Shown in pieces: positions 42,941 to 53,481 of a stretch of DNA of 64,000 nt. Origin of the DNA: Bubalus kerabau (taxonomy: Eukaryota; Chordata; Mammalia; Artiodactyla; Bovidae); contig NC_073625.1 in NCBI RefSeq assembly GCF_029407905.1, positions 165,932,240 to 165,996,239 of the forward strand, written 5' to 3'. Below the pieces are notes generated by a model. That model did no database searches and was not told the origin of the DNA. It saw nothing but the letters and a program-made list of their open reading frames with translations. Every line of letters starts with the position of its first letter. The stretch's first letter is position 1. A program made the position numbers and the translations under genes.

Positions 42941-45012
42941 TATTTATTTTTTAGAAATCATAATTGTTTTTTCCAATAGCCTATTTGAAAATTTTAAATG
43001 CTGATGAAAAAAAGAAAAGGCAAATACAGGATTTTGAAATTTTATTTCTCTATTCAAAAAACATTTTTTTCTCCAAAAGAAAGTGACTTGGGGGGCCTTT
43101 CAACTTAAGGGACTCCCTATGTTTGCCTTAATTATTTTTCCATCAGCATTTAAAATTTTCAAATAGGCTATATAGAAAAAACAATTCAGTCAGTTCAGTC
43201 ACTCAGTCGTGTCCAACTCTTTGCGACCCTATGAACTGCAGTACGCCAGGCCTCCCTGTCCATCACTAACTCCCGGAGTTTACCCAAACTCATGTCCATT
43301 GAGTTGGTGATGCCATCCAACAATCTCATCCTCTGTCGTCCCCTTCTTCTCCTACCCTCAATCTTTCTCAGCATCAGGGACTTTTCAAATGAGTGAGCTC
43401 TTCACATCAGGTGGCCAAAGTATTGGAGTTTCAGCTTCAACAACAGTCCTTCCAATGAATACCCAAGACTGATCTCCTTTAGGATGGACTGGTTGGATCT
43501 CTTTGCAGTCCAAGGGACTCTCAAGAGTCTTCTCCAACATCACAGTTCAAAAGCATCAATTTTTCGACGCTCAGCCTTCTTCACAGTCCAACTCTCACAT
43601 CCATACATGACCACAGGAAAAACCATACCCTTTACTAGATAGACCTTTGTTGACAAAGTAATGTCTCTGCTTTTTAATATGCTATCTAGGTTGGTCATAA
43701 CTTTCTTTCCAAGGAGTAAGCATCTTTTAATTTCATGGCTGCAGTCACCATCTGCAGTGATGTTGGAGCCTAAAAAAATAAAATCTGCCACTGTTTCCAC
43801 TGTTTCCCCATTTATTTCCCATGAAGTGATGGGACCAGATGCCATGATCTTCGTTTTCTGAATGTTGAGCTTTAATCCAACTTTTTCACTCTCCTCTTTC
43901 ACTTTCATCAAGAGGCTTTTTAGTTCCTCTTCACTTTCTGCCATAAGGGTGGTGTCATCTGCATATGTGAGGTTATTGATATTTCTCCCTGCAATCTTGA
44001 TTCCAGCTTGTGCTTCATCCAGCCCAGCGTTTCTCATGATGTACTCTGCATATAAGTTAAATAAGTAGGGTGACAATATACAGCCTTGACGTACTCCTTT
44101 TCCTATTTGGAACCAGTTTGTTGGTCCATGTCCAGTTCTAACTGTTGTTTCCTGACCTGCATATAGGTTTCTCAAGAGGCAGGTCAGGTGGTCTGTATTC
44201 CCATTTCTTGAAGAATTTTCCACAATTTGTTGTGATCCACACAGTCAAAGGCTTTGGCATAGTCAATAAAGCAGAAATAGATGTTTTTTGGAACTCTCTT
44301 GCTTTTTTGATGATCCAACGGATGTTGGCAATTTAATCTCTGGTTCCTCTGCCTTTTCTAAAACCAGCTCCAACATCTTTACTAACGTGTGATATGAGTG
44401 CAATTGTGCAGTAGTTTGAGCATTCTTTGGCATTGCCTTTCTTTGGGATTGGAATGAAAACTGACTTTTTCCAGTCCTGTGGCCACTGCTGAGTTTTCCA
44501 AATATGCTGACATATTGAGTGCAACACTTTCACAGCATCATCTTTCAGGATTTGAAATAGCTCGACTGGAATTCCGTCACCTCCTCTAGCTTTGTTCATA
44601 GAGATGCTTCCTAAGGCCCACTTGACTTCACATTCCAGGATGTCTGGCTCTAGGTAAGTGATCACATCATTGTGCTTATCTGGGTCATGAAGATCTTTTC
44701 TGTACCGATCTTCTGTGTATTCTTGCCATCTCTTAATATCTTCTGCTTCTGTTAGACCCATACCATTTCTGTCCTTTATCAAGCCGATCTTTGCATGAAA
44801 TGTTCCCTTGGTATCTCTAATTTTCTTGAAGACATCTCTAGTCTTTCCCATTCTATTGTTTTCCTCTGTGTCTTTGCACTGATCCCTGAGGAAGGCTTTC
44901 TTATCTCTCCTTGCTATTCTTTGGAACTCTGCATTCAAATGGGTATATCTTTCCTTTTCTCCTTTGCTTTTCACTTCTCTTATGGAAAAAACAATTGAGA
45001 TTTTAAAAAATA
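42941..45012. repeat. Foldback (long-hairpin) element split by BovB
   Basis: Left arm 42941-43027; right arm 43120-43186 continuing at 44997-45012 after a BovB insertion. The core 'atagcctatttgaaaatttt' and the next 11 bases are identical in the two arms once reverse-complemented, and about 58 of 65 bases pair overall. The loop, 43028-43119, is unclassified. Without BovB the structure is about 280 bp. It resembles a hairpin MITE or foldback sequence, but I cannot assign a family. Confidence 0.8.
43187..44980 (-). mobile_element. BovB, about 1.8 kb, best-preserved RT frame in the window
   Basis: Flanked by TSD 'tatagaaaaaacaatt' (43171-43186) and 'tatggaaaaaacaatt' (44981-44996), 15 of 16. 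Two long minus-strand frames: 44333-45040 (fingers side, starting outside the element) and 43540-44223 (palm and thumb). The second contains RQGCILSP and catalytic LTYADDTTL, so the active-site triad is intact. Lesions: an in-frame loss of about 60 bases, a nonsense codon after RKGRGTRD, a one-base deletion before the FQK segment, and TGG to TGA near 43540. The N-terminal endonuclease is absent, so it is inactive. Confidence 0.95.
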
Positions 45013-45059
45013 AACGTGCTTTAAAAGGCATAAATATCACTAACCTATTTCAAATGTGA

Positions 45060-45160
45060 GTCAGTGCTTCACACCTTGGTCCTCTAGTAACAGAATCACA
45101 ATGGACTGGGGATGCTTGTTAAATAAAGTAGGTGGAACCTGGTGATTTATGATCCAAAGT
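45060..45160. repeat. Possible MER5-type fragment
   Basis: 'acagaatcacaatggactgg' and 'ggatgcttgttaaataaagt' loosely resemble MER5. Weak. Confidence 0.3.
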
Positions 45161-45317
45161 GTCTTGTCATAAGAACTTTAGGGACCACAGTGATTGAAAT
45201 ACCACCCAGAATATCATTCCCACCAGCTCATTGAGTCTGCTCATGAAGACCAGGAGAGCTGTGTATAGACAGTGAAAGGCAGCCAACTGTAAAATGTCAG
45301 TGAGTAATAGGTTTAAA

Positions 45318-45489
45318 CCTTTATTTTATTTATTTTATTTTATTATTTTTTTATTTTTCTTTTCTTTTATATATATTTTTTTTTAATTTTATTTTATTTT
45401 TAAACTTTACATAATTGTATTAGTTTTGCCAAATATCAAAATGAATCCGCCACAGGTATACATGTGTTCCCCATCCTGAACCCTCCTCC
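45318..45489 (-). mobile_element. Young L1 3' end, 5' truncated
   Basis: 'aaactttacataattgtatt', 'ttgccaaatatcaaaatgaa' and 'ccacaggtatacatgtgttc' are the antisense bovine L1 3' UTR, with a (TTTTA)n-rich tail at the left. It stops at 'accctcctcc' next to a CHR/LTR junction. Confidence 0.88.
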
Positions 45490-45498
45490 AGGGACTTT

Positions 45499-45996
45499 TG
45501 AAAGGTTGTTGTTGAATCACATGAAGACACGGGATTCTTGGCCCCCGGAGGAGAAGAATTCAATCCGGGGCCAGAGACGAGGCTTGATCGCTCAGAGCTT
45601 ATGTGTAATAAAGTTTTATTAAAGTATAAAGGAGATAGAGAAAGCTTCTGACATAGGCATCAGAAGGGGGCAGAAACAGTACCCTCTTGCTAGTGTTAGC
45701 GATGAAGTTATATACTCTGCAATGAATCCAAAGAATGTCTGAAGGTTGTAAAGACCTCACCAGACCTACTCCCATAATTTACAATTTAGGATAACAATTA
45801 GCCAGAAGTTTTAATCCAGAGACTGTCCTTAATCCAGAGACTGTCCTCAGGCAGGATGCATTATTGTTATATAATCCTAAGGAATGTAGAGAAGGAAAAA
45901 AAGTTTGTCCTTTCTTCCTCCTTGAGAATTCCAGACCCCTCTCTCCTTGGGGACCCCTAGACTCCTTATCAACCTGCCTAGGAAATGACTCTCTCA
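45499..45996 (-). mobile_element. Solo LTR of a bovine endogenous retrovirus (BTLTR1-type)
   Basis: 498 bp with TG at the minus-strand 5' end (45996) and CA at 45499. In order: U3; a TATA box 'tatataactt' (45705-45714); AATAAA (45615-45620); and a U5 with 'aagcctcgtctctggccccg'. No gag, pol or env is attached, so recombination between two LTRs is the likely origin. Six-base TSDs are not clean. CHR sequence on both sides suggests it landed inside a CHR SINE. Confidence 0.85.
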
Positions 45997-46108
45997 CTTC
46001 CTTGGCAGTCCAGTGGATAAGACTCTGCGCTTCCAAAGTACAGAGTACAGGTTCCATCCCTGGTTGGGGAACTAAGATCTCACATGCAGCATAGCCAAAG
46101 ATAAACAA
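45997..46108 (+). repeat. CHR-type SINE
   Basis: 'cttccttggcagtccagtgg', 'agactctgcgcttccaaagt', 'ctggttggggaactaagatc', then a (GT)n tail. Its first bases ('agggactt', 45490-45497) appear to lie on the other side of the LTR. Confidence 0.8.
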
Positions 46109-46109
46109 A

Positions 46110-46135
46110 TGTGTGTGTGTGTGTGTGTGTGTGTT
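46110..46135. repeat. (GT)n microsatellite
   Basis: About 12-13 pure GT units forming the tail of the CHR SINE. Confidence 0.95.
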
Positions 46136-46379
46136 TTAAGGAATTTTTTGTCATGAAAGGAGTTTGTTAAGAACAGACTCTCAATTCCTTAAAATGTTAG
46201 AATAGACTTTAGAGAATGCAGATATCTAGACCCCATCACAGATTCTAAAGCAGAATCTGACTTGGTCCCACCTGATCCTGGAGCCTTTCCTGCAATATTC
46301 TCCCAACCTGTTTGGTGCTCCGAGTTTTAGGAAGGCTGAGTTTTCAGTTCTTCCAGGGTACCATTCACTCTCTTCGTTA

Positions 46380-46655
46380 TAGAGCTCCACATAAAATGTC
46401 TTTTCTGCCTGAAATGCTCTTCGCTGCCTCTTTTCCCACACTGGTGCCTCCTTCACCCCCTTGGCTTTTTCTGCAGACAAAGTGCCTAGCTGTGTGCGCC
46501 TGCAGAACTGTGTCTTTACCATACCCAAATGGTTGAAACCACCTCTTTATTTGTTTACCTTCCCTGCTGGAAGGTCAGGAAGCTTGACTCTAGTCCACTG
46601 CTCTTTCCTTGTCCAGAACAATGTGACAGCCTCAAGAAATATTTACTGAATGGAA
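46380..46655 (+). repeat. L2 LINE 3' end
   Basis: 'tctgcctgaaatgctcttcg', 'ggtgcctccttcaccccctt' and the terminal 'agaaatatttactgaatgga' are the sense 3' end of L2. Confidence 0.65.
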
Positions 46656-46796
46656 GGTCCATTGTTTCCTTTTATTTCCTAAGGGTACTAGAACTCTGGT
46701 AAATCACTCAGAAGTAATAGCATCCCAATATTAGCATTTCTTTAGTCACCTGTCAAGTCTTCCACCCTCCACTAAAATTAGGCAGTGTGGAAGAAT

Positions 46797-47866
46797 TTTT
46801 TTTTTCCTTTTATTTATTTATTTATTTTTTAAATTTTATTTTATTTTTAAACTTTACATAATTGTATTAGTTTTGCCAAATATCAAAATGAATCTGCCAC
46901 AGGTATACATGTGTTCCCCATCCTGAACCCTCCTCCCTCCTCCCTCCCCATTCCATCCCTCTGGGTTGTCCCAGTGCACCAGCCCCAAGCATCCAGTATC
47001 GTGCATCGAACCTGGACTGGCAACTCGTTTCATACATGATATTTTACATGTTTCAATGCCATTCTCCCAAATCTTCCCACCCTCTCCCTCTCTCACAGAG
47101 TCCATAAGACTGTTCTATACATCAGTGTCTCTTTTGCTGTCTCGTACACAGGGTTATTGTTACCATCTTTCTAAATTCCATATATATGCGTTAGTATACT
47201 GTATTGGTGTTTTTCTTTCTGGCTTACTTCACTCTGTATAATAGGCTCCAGTTTCATCCACCTCATTAGAACTGATTCAAATGTATTCTTTTTAATGGCT
47301 GAGTAATACTCATCAAAGGAAACTATTAGCAAGGTGAAAAGACAGCCTTCAGAATGGGAGAAGATAATAGCAAATGAAGCAACTGACAAACAACTAATCT
47401 CGAGAATATACAAGCAACTCCTACAGCTCAACTCCAGAAAAATAAATGACCCACTCAAAAAATGGGCCAAAGAACTAAATAGACATTTCTCCAAAGAAGA
47501 CATACAGATGGCTAACAAACACATGAAAAGATGCTCAACATCACTCATTATCAGAGAAATGCAAATCAAAACCACTATGAGGTACCATTTCACACCAGTC
47601 AGAATGGCTGCGATCCAAAAGTCTACAAGTAATAAATGCTGGAGAGGGTGTGGAGAAAAGGGAACCCTCTTACACTGTTGATGGGAATGCAAACTAGTAC
47701 AGCCACTATGGAGAACAGTGTAGAGATTCCTTAAAAAACTGGAAATAGAACTGCCTTATGATCCAGCAATCCCACTGCTGGGCATACACACTGAGGAAAC
47801 CAGAAGGGAAAGAGACACGTGTACCCCAATGTTCATCGCAGCACTGTTTATAATAGCCAGGACATG
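46797..47866 (-). mobile_element. Young L1 (bovine), 5'-inverted
   Basis: 46797-47315 is the L1 3' UTR and end of ORF2 on the minus strand, starting at a T-rich tail. 47316-47866 is an upstream ORF2 segment on the plus strand, from 'ggaaactattagcaaggtga' to 'ttataatagccaggacatg'. The inverted part is open for 115 codons on the plus strand (47334-47681, including the L1 motif NKHMKRCSTSL) and the minus part extends a frame over 47171-47692. About 75 bases of L1 are lost at the junction. No TSD is evident: the far end meets BovB sequence and the poly(A) end meets unrelated DNA. Confidence 0.92.
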
Positions 47867-48392
47867 AATGTTGAATTTTAAGCCTGCTTTTTCACTCTCC
47901 TCTTTCACTTTCATCAAGAGGTTCTTTAGTTCTTCCCTTTCTGCCATAAGTGTGGTGTCATCTGCATATCTGAGGTTATTTATATTTCTCCCGGCAATCT
48001 TGATTCCAGCTTATGCTTCATCCAGCCTGGCATTTGGCATGATGTACTCTGCAGATAAATTAAATAAACAGGGTGACAATATACAGCCTTGACATACTCC
48101 TTTCCCGATTTGGAACCAGCTTGTTGTTCCATGTTCAGTTCTAACTGTTGCTTTTTGACCTGCATAGATTTCTCAGGAGGTAGATCAGGTGGTCTGGTAT
48201 TCCCATCTCTTGAAGAATTTTCCACAATTTGTTGTGATACCCACAGTCAAAGGCTTTGGCATAGTTAATAAAGCAGAAGATGTTTTTCTAGAACAGCGGA
48301 TGTTGGCAACTTGATCAATGGTTCTCTGCCTTTTCTAAATTCAGCTTAAACATCTGGAAGTTCATGGTTCACATACTGTTGAAGCCTGGGTT
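47867..48392 (-). mobile_element. BovB fragment truncated at its 3' side by an L1
   Basis: Contains the palm region on the minus strand ('atgttgaattttaagcctgc' to 'acatactgttgaagcctggg'), with an insertion/deletion-broken frame. Its 3' half is missing exactly where the inverted L1 ends. Confidence 0.88.
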
Positions 48393-49193
48393 GAAGAAAC
48401 TGCTAGAAACTGGACCAGAAATCAAAGAAGAAGGAAATAAAGGAGTTGAGGGTTAAGATAACAGTAGTTTTTTGCCCTGAACTCCCCTTTCTGTCTCAGG
48501 TACCCTTCTCCTCATTCCCACGCTTACTATGCGATGAGTTCTCTCTAGAATATGAGACTAAAATTCTAATTCTCATGTAAGGGGGTTTAAACCCTTGTGT
48601 GACTGAGTTATCAGGGAAGCTCATCATTTTCCTCTGATTTCCTTCTTAATTTTGGTTTAATTTTTAGAAAATTCAGTGCCTTCCTTATTATGAGATCAGT
48701 CCTGTACTTACACTGCACTTGTAGAAACTGGGTGCAGGGTGGCATCTCTATAGTTCCTCCCTACCCAACTGGGACACTCTGGTCTGAATGCTAACTGGCC
48801 ATTCCTATTCATGTTCAAACAAGCACAAAGATACCCAGCTCTTGAGAAATGTGAGGCCATGTTTCTCAAAACGCTGAAAATAAACATATTCCATAGCTCT
48901 TTCTCCCTTGTCACTTTCTCCAGATGCCAATTGTGGAATACCTCAATTCTTTTATTATTAACAGCAATTCCAGATGACTCATTACCCTTTATCCAGAACA
49001 AAGTACTCTCATCCATCCTGCTTATAACTCATGCTTCATTTGCACGTGGTCCAAGATGAACGCTAGAAGCAGTAGGATCATACATATTGGCATTTCAATC
49101 ATAGGACTCCTATTTTTCCCTCTAAAGTTTGTAATTGATTCAATTTACAATGATTGCTGCATATGTAATTATTTCTATGTAATACAATATTTT
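48393..49193. other. Single-copy stretch, no gene seen
   Basis: Open frames 48708-49016 (minus) and 48811-49059 (plus) overlap and show no domain. Confidence 0.5.
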
Positions 49194-49204
49194 AAGAGTA
49201 CATT

Positions 49205-50016
49205 GATCGCTGAGGAAGGCTTTCTTATCTCTTCTTGCTAGTCTTTGGAACTCTCATTCAGATGCTTATATCTTTCCTTTGCTCCTTTGCTTTTTGCTTT
49301 TCTTCTTTTCACAGCTATTTGTAAGGCCTCCTCAGACAGCCATTTTGCTTTTTTGCATTTCTCTTCCATGGGGATGGTCTTGATCCCTGTCTCCTGTACA
49401 ATGTCACGAATCTCCGTTCATAGTTCATTAGGCACTCTATCTATCAGATCTAGTCCCTTAAATCTATTTCTCACTTCCACTGTATAATCATAAGGGATTT
49501 GATTTAGGTCATACTTGAATGGTCTAGTGGTTTTCCCTACTTTCTTCAATTTAAGTCTGAATTTGGCAATAAGGAGTTCATGATCTGAGCCACAGTCAGC
49601 TCCAGGTCTTGTTTTTGCTGACTGTATAGAGCTTCTCCATCTTTGGCTGCAAAGAATATAATCAATCTGATTTCGGTGTTAACCATCTCGTGATGTTCAT
49701 GTGTAAAGTCTTCTCTTGTGTTGTTGGAAGAGGGTGTTTGCTATGAGTGATGCTGAAACTCCAATAACTTGGCCACCTCATGCGAAGAGTTGACTCATTG
49801 GAAAAGATCCTGGTACTAGGAGGGATTGGGGGCAGGAGGAGGAGGGGACGACAGAGGATGGGATGGCTGGATGGGATCACCGACTTGATGCAGATGAGTT
49901 TGGGTAAACTCCAGGAGTTGGTGATGGACAGGGAGGCCTGGTGTGCTGCAATTCATGGGATTGCAAAGAGTCAGACATGACTGAGTGACTGCACTGAACT
50001 GAACTGAGCTGAACTG
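49205..50016 (+). mobile_element. BovB, 5'-inverted insertion with perfect 11-bp TSD
   Basis: 49746-50016 is the plus-strand 3' end of BovB, near consensus, with a (CTGAA)n tail. 49205-49745 is an upstream BovB segment (end of the endonuclease region and following spacer) in minus orientation. The whole 812 bp is bracketed by 'aagagtacatt' at 49194-49204 and 50017-50027, so both pieces entered in one event. The inverted segment and the 3' segment do not overlap in BovB order, as expected for twin priming. Confidence 0.94.
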
Positions 50017-50027
50017 AAGAGTACATT

Positions 50028-50978
50028 AATTAGTGCTTTATGAGATATGATATGTCATAGCTATACAAATATTAGCATCTTGAATGTTCAAGAGTTTGAA
50101 AAGAATGGTATTATCTTTCCATTATGACTGTGAGATCCATGTTCCAAGTATTGTCAGGCTCCTGCCAGTAGCTGTCTATATTTCATGTCACATTCACTCT
50201 TTGTAGACAAGCTAATGAAAAAGATAAAACATATGTTAACTTTGGAGTTCAGATTCCTTTCAGACACAAAATGTAATGTTGTAAAGTGTATAGTAAAATT
50301 GTTTATGGTAATAGAAAGATCATACTAGTCTATAAGAAAGCAATTCTTTAAATAGTTCATAAACAAGTCTTTTTTAAAAATCCACACGGGCCTTTGTGAC
50401 CTTCATAAATTACCTTTGTTGATCAAATCAGAAATAAATCAGATGTAGGAACCAACTTTTCTCTTACAAAAACAAAACAAAAACTCATCACTGGTGAGAC
50501 CATACTAAAATAAATTCAATAGGTTATATGAGTAAAGATACTTCTGGGCCAGTAGTTTTCATCTCTGATCACCTTGCTAAAGCTGAGTTTTGTTGGCAGT
50601 AGCTTTCTTCCTCAACATGATACATATTTCACTTTTAATTTTGCAAATGTGTATTGATTGGCTACTATTCCCTTGGCATTGCACTAAACAATCAGAGGTT
50701 GATCCTGGCTGTGAAGGAGTCACAGGTGTTTTATATGCAGCCAATTGATGCTCTCCTTTAACTCTGATCCCTGTCTGAAAAATCTGGGTTAGAAGCAGTA
50801 GAAAAGAAAAAAAAAAGTGAGAAACAGATTTTTCATGAAGAACCATTCTGCGAATAAAGCCTTATTGTCTCCTATTCTCTTTTTCTCCTAAATCTTTCTC
50901 TAAATCTGATTTATCTGAAGTTGGCATTTATTCTTTGCCAAATGTTTATTTTTTGCCATTGGCTTATTCTTTGTTAGG
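50028..50978. other. Single-copy stretch, no gene seen
   Basis: A weak L2-like block near 50640-50740; otherwise nothing recognised. Confidence 0.5.
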
Positions 50979-51178
50979 GCTTACCTCGTGGCTCAGATGG
51001 TAAAGAATCTGCCTACAATGTAAGAGACTCAGGTTAGATCCGTAAGTAGGGAAGATCCCCTGGAAAAGGGAATGGCTATCCACTCCAGTATTCTTGCCTA
51101 GAGAATTCTATGGACAAAGGATCCTGGGGGCTGCAGTCCCTGGGGTTGCAAAGAGTAGGACAGGACTGAGTGACTGAT
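50979..51178 (+). repeat. Bov-tA SINE
   Basis: Head 'gggcttacctcgtggctcag', body and 'gacaggactgagtgactgat' tail. Confidence 0.9.
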
Positions 51179-51435
51179 GTTTGTTTTTAAAATTTTTTTT
51201 TATACAAGTATTACTATTTTGTTGACATTTCCTATCATTTGTTTACCCAATATATTATTTTAACCTGTGTACACACTGCAGCAAGATGGATTTGAGGTTG
51301 AGTCTCTCAGGACATGGCTCCTAAGAAAAATTTCCTTCATTTCTGTCCTCTGATTACTACACTTAGGATTGATCAGTATCTTGAAGGAGAAACCAATCTC
51401 TGCAGCCCTGTTATATTTTTAGGGTTGATACCTAT

Positions 51436-51740
51436 AACTTTTTATTGATATATTTTATTGAAATAATGTTGTTTTATAATGTTTTAATTTCTGCTGTACA
51501 GCAAAGATATATATATACATATATAAATATCTCTGAATCACACACACACATATATGTAGATGTACATTCCTTTATTCTTTTCTGTTATGGTTTAATATAG
51601 GATATTGAATATAGTTCTGTATGCTATATAGTCAGAACTTGCTCTTTGTTCATTCTATATATAATAGCTGACATCTGCTAACCCCAACCTCCCCCTCCAT
51701 TCTTGGCAAACACAAGTCTGGTACATATAACAGTTTATAC
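51436..51740 (-). repeat. L1 3' UTR (artiodactyl)
   Basis: 'attttattgaaataatgttg', 'taatttctgctgtacagcaa' and 'aatatagttctgtatgctat' are the antisense L1 3' UTR, with a TA/CA-rich insertion in the middle. Confidence 0.78.
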
Positions 51741-52436
51741 ATAAGATGTAGCTAATATCTTACAAATTTTTCATAATCTCAATATACTAATAGTGATTTT
51801 CGTAGTTGATGGAAGGAACTAGAAGGTCAAGGTCTTGAGACAAACATTTATCACTTTATAGCCAGATTAGAAAAAATATTTTCTTATAAAAGGTTATAAT
51901 GGATTTCTTTTTTTATGTCTATTACCAATACAAATATTTTATATTTGAAAATAAATTTGTTATTTTAACATTTTAATTATGAAAACAACTTTTTTCACTT
52001 CATGTAGAGAATTCATGCTCCTCTCTATAGATGTTTTGTAAGATTATTTTCTTTAAAAATAAATATATATGCTTAAACAGAAGAATAGCTTTGTAAATAG
52101 AAATATGCAAGGTTAATTAATGAATCTATTAATTTCTTAATTGTTATTTCCTCCTATGGACTTTGGGCAATGATTTTTTATTTTAGGTAACAGTTAATTC
52201 AGTTAAACGAATTGGCTATTTTCAGCCAGTAGATCTTTCTTGGTCTCCCACTGTGTCTGAGGCACTGAGTGAGGGGCTGGGATTAATCACCTGGTCATGT
52301 AAAACTCCAAACAATCTTTAGTGTTTGGAATCACAGGAGACATGATAGTATAAGATTGAGAGGGAAGAATTGCCTTGGTGAATTATAAACTGCAGAAATG
52401 GGAAAATAACATTGATTACAAAAATTTATCCATTTA
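51741..52436. other. Single-copy AT-rich stretch, no gene seen
   Basis: No repeat or exon recognised. Confidence 0.5.
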
Positions 52437-52521
52437 GTGAAAGTGAAGTTGCTCAGTCGTGTCCGACTCTTTGTGACCCCCATGGACTGTAGCCTACCAG
52501 GCTCCTCCCTCCATGGGATAA
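52437..52521 (-). repeat. Bov-A fragment
   Basis: 'agtgaaagtgaagttgctca' to 'ggctcctccctccatgggat'; 3' part only. Confidence 0.82.
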
Positions 52522-52994
52522 CCTAAAATATTTCATAGAGAATCAGCACATACTATTATTCTATATGCCATTTATACAGCTCTTTTTTGAAACAGGAAGA
52601 TTTATTGATGGAATGTTAAACTTCTGCTTTTAGAAATTATCTGAATTGTGTTGTGGACACATTTCTATTTGACTATAAAGCCATCATTACCAATAAATCA
52701 TTGATTGGAGTAAAGATTTCAACCATCAACTTTCTCCCTGATGATTTTACATTTTTCATTATGCTTTGAGATTATGTTGTACCCTAGGCCAGAAACCTAT
52801 TGCTGTAAGCTAGAAAGATGAGAATTTAATGAGGTATAAAACATACACAAATTGCAGCGTCAATGATGATGTCTTAATAGCTGAAGAGGTCTGCATAACT
52901 GTATTATAAACTGGAACATAAAAAGATATAGCATATAGACATCAAGATTGTAAGTCAGCAACCCAAGGGCCTAAGAGCTTCACAACCTGAGAGA

Positions 52995-53180
52995 GAAAGT
53001 GGAAGTCGCTCAGTTGTGTCAGACTTTTTGTGACCTCATGGACTATACAATCTATAGAATTCTCCAGGCCAGAATACTAGATTTCCCTCCTCCAGGGGAT
53101 ATTTCCAACCCAGGGATCAAACCCAGATCTTCCACATTGCAGGTAGATTCTTTACCATCTGAGCCACAAGGGAAGCCCTG
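52995..53180 (-). repeat. Bov-tA SINE
   Basis: 'agtggaagtcgctcagttgt' tail to the head 'tgagccacaagggaagccct'; a short internal deletion replaces the first Bov-A third. Confidence 0.88.
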
Positions 53181-53380
53181 AGCAGAATTTGTTTCAATTT
53201 TCTTAAAAAACAAATTCAGGATGTACAACATTTATTAAGAAGTTTTTTTTTTTTCCCCCTAAAAGTATATCTTCTTCTAAAAGTCAGGCTGAGCTTACTT
53301 CTTTGTTGAAATAGAACAACATTGGTATAACGATGTTGTTAATTTGTAAAATAATTGTTCTCTTTAAAAGATAGATGACA

Positions 53381-53470
53381 TGTATACCTGTGGTGGATTC
53401 ATTTTGATATTTGGCAAAACTAATGCACTTATGTAGAGTTTAAAAATAAAATAAAATTAAAAAAAAAAAA
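53381..53470 (+). mobile_element. Young L1 3' stub with 15-bp TSD
   Basis: About 86 bases of bovine L1 3' end ('tgtatacctgtggtggattc' to the A tail) between perfect copies of 'aaaagatagatgaca' (53366-53380 and 53467-53481). Extreme 5' truncation. Confidence 0.94.
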
Positions 53471-53481
53471 GATAGATGACA

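Noticed and set aside
43540..45040. Two long minus-strand frames (227 and 235 residues) as host genes
   Set aside because: Both are BovB ORF2 pieces with reverse-transcriptase motifs inside a TSD-bounded insertion; the second starts in flanking DNA by chance.
47171..47692. 173-residue minus-strand frame and the 115-residue plus-strand frame as overlapping genes
   Set aside because: Both derive from the two halves of a 5'-inverted L1; the minus frame crosses the inversion junction by chance.
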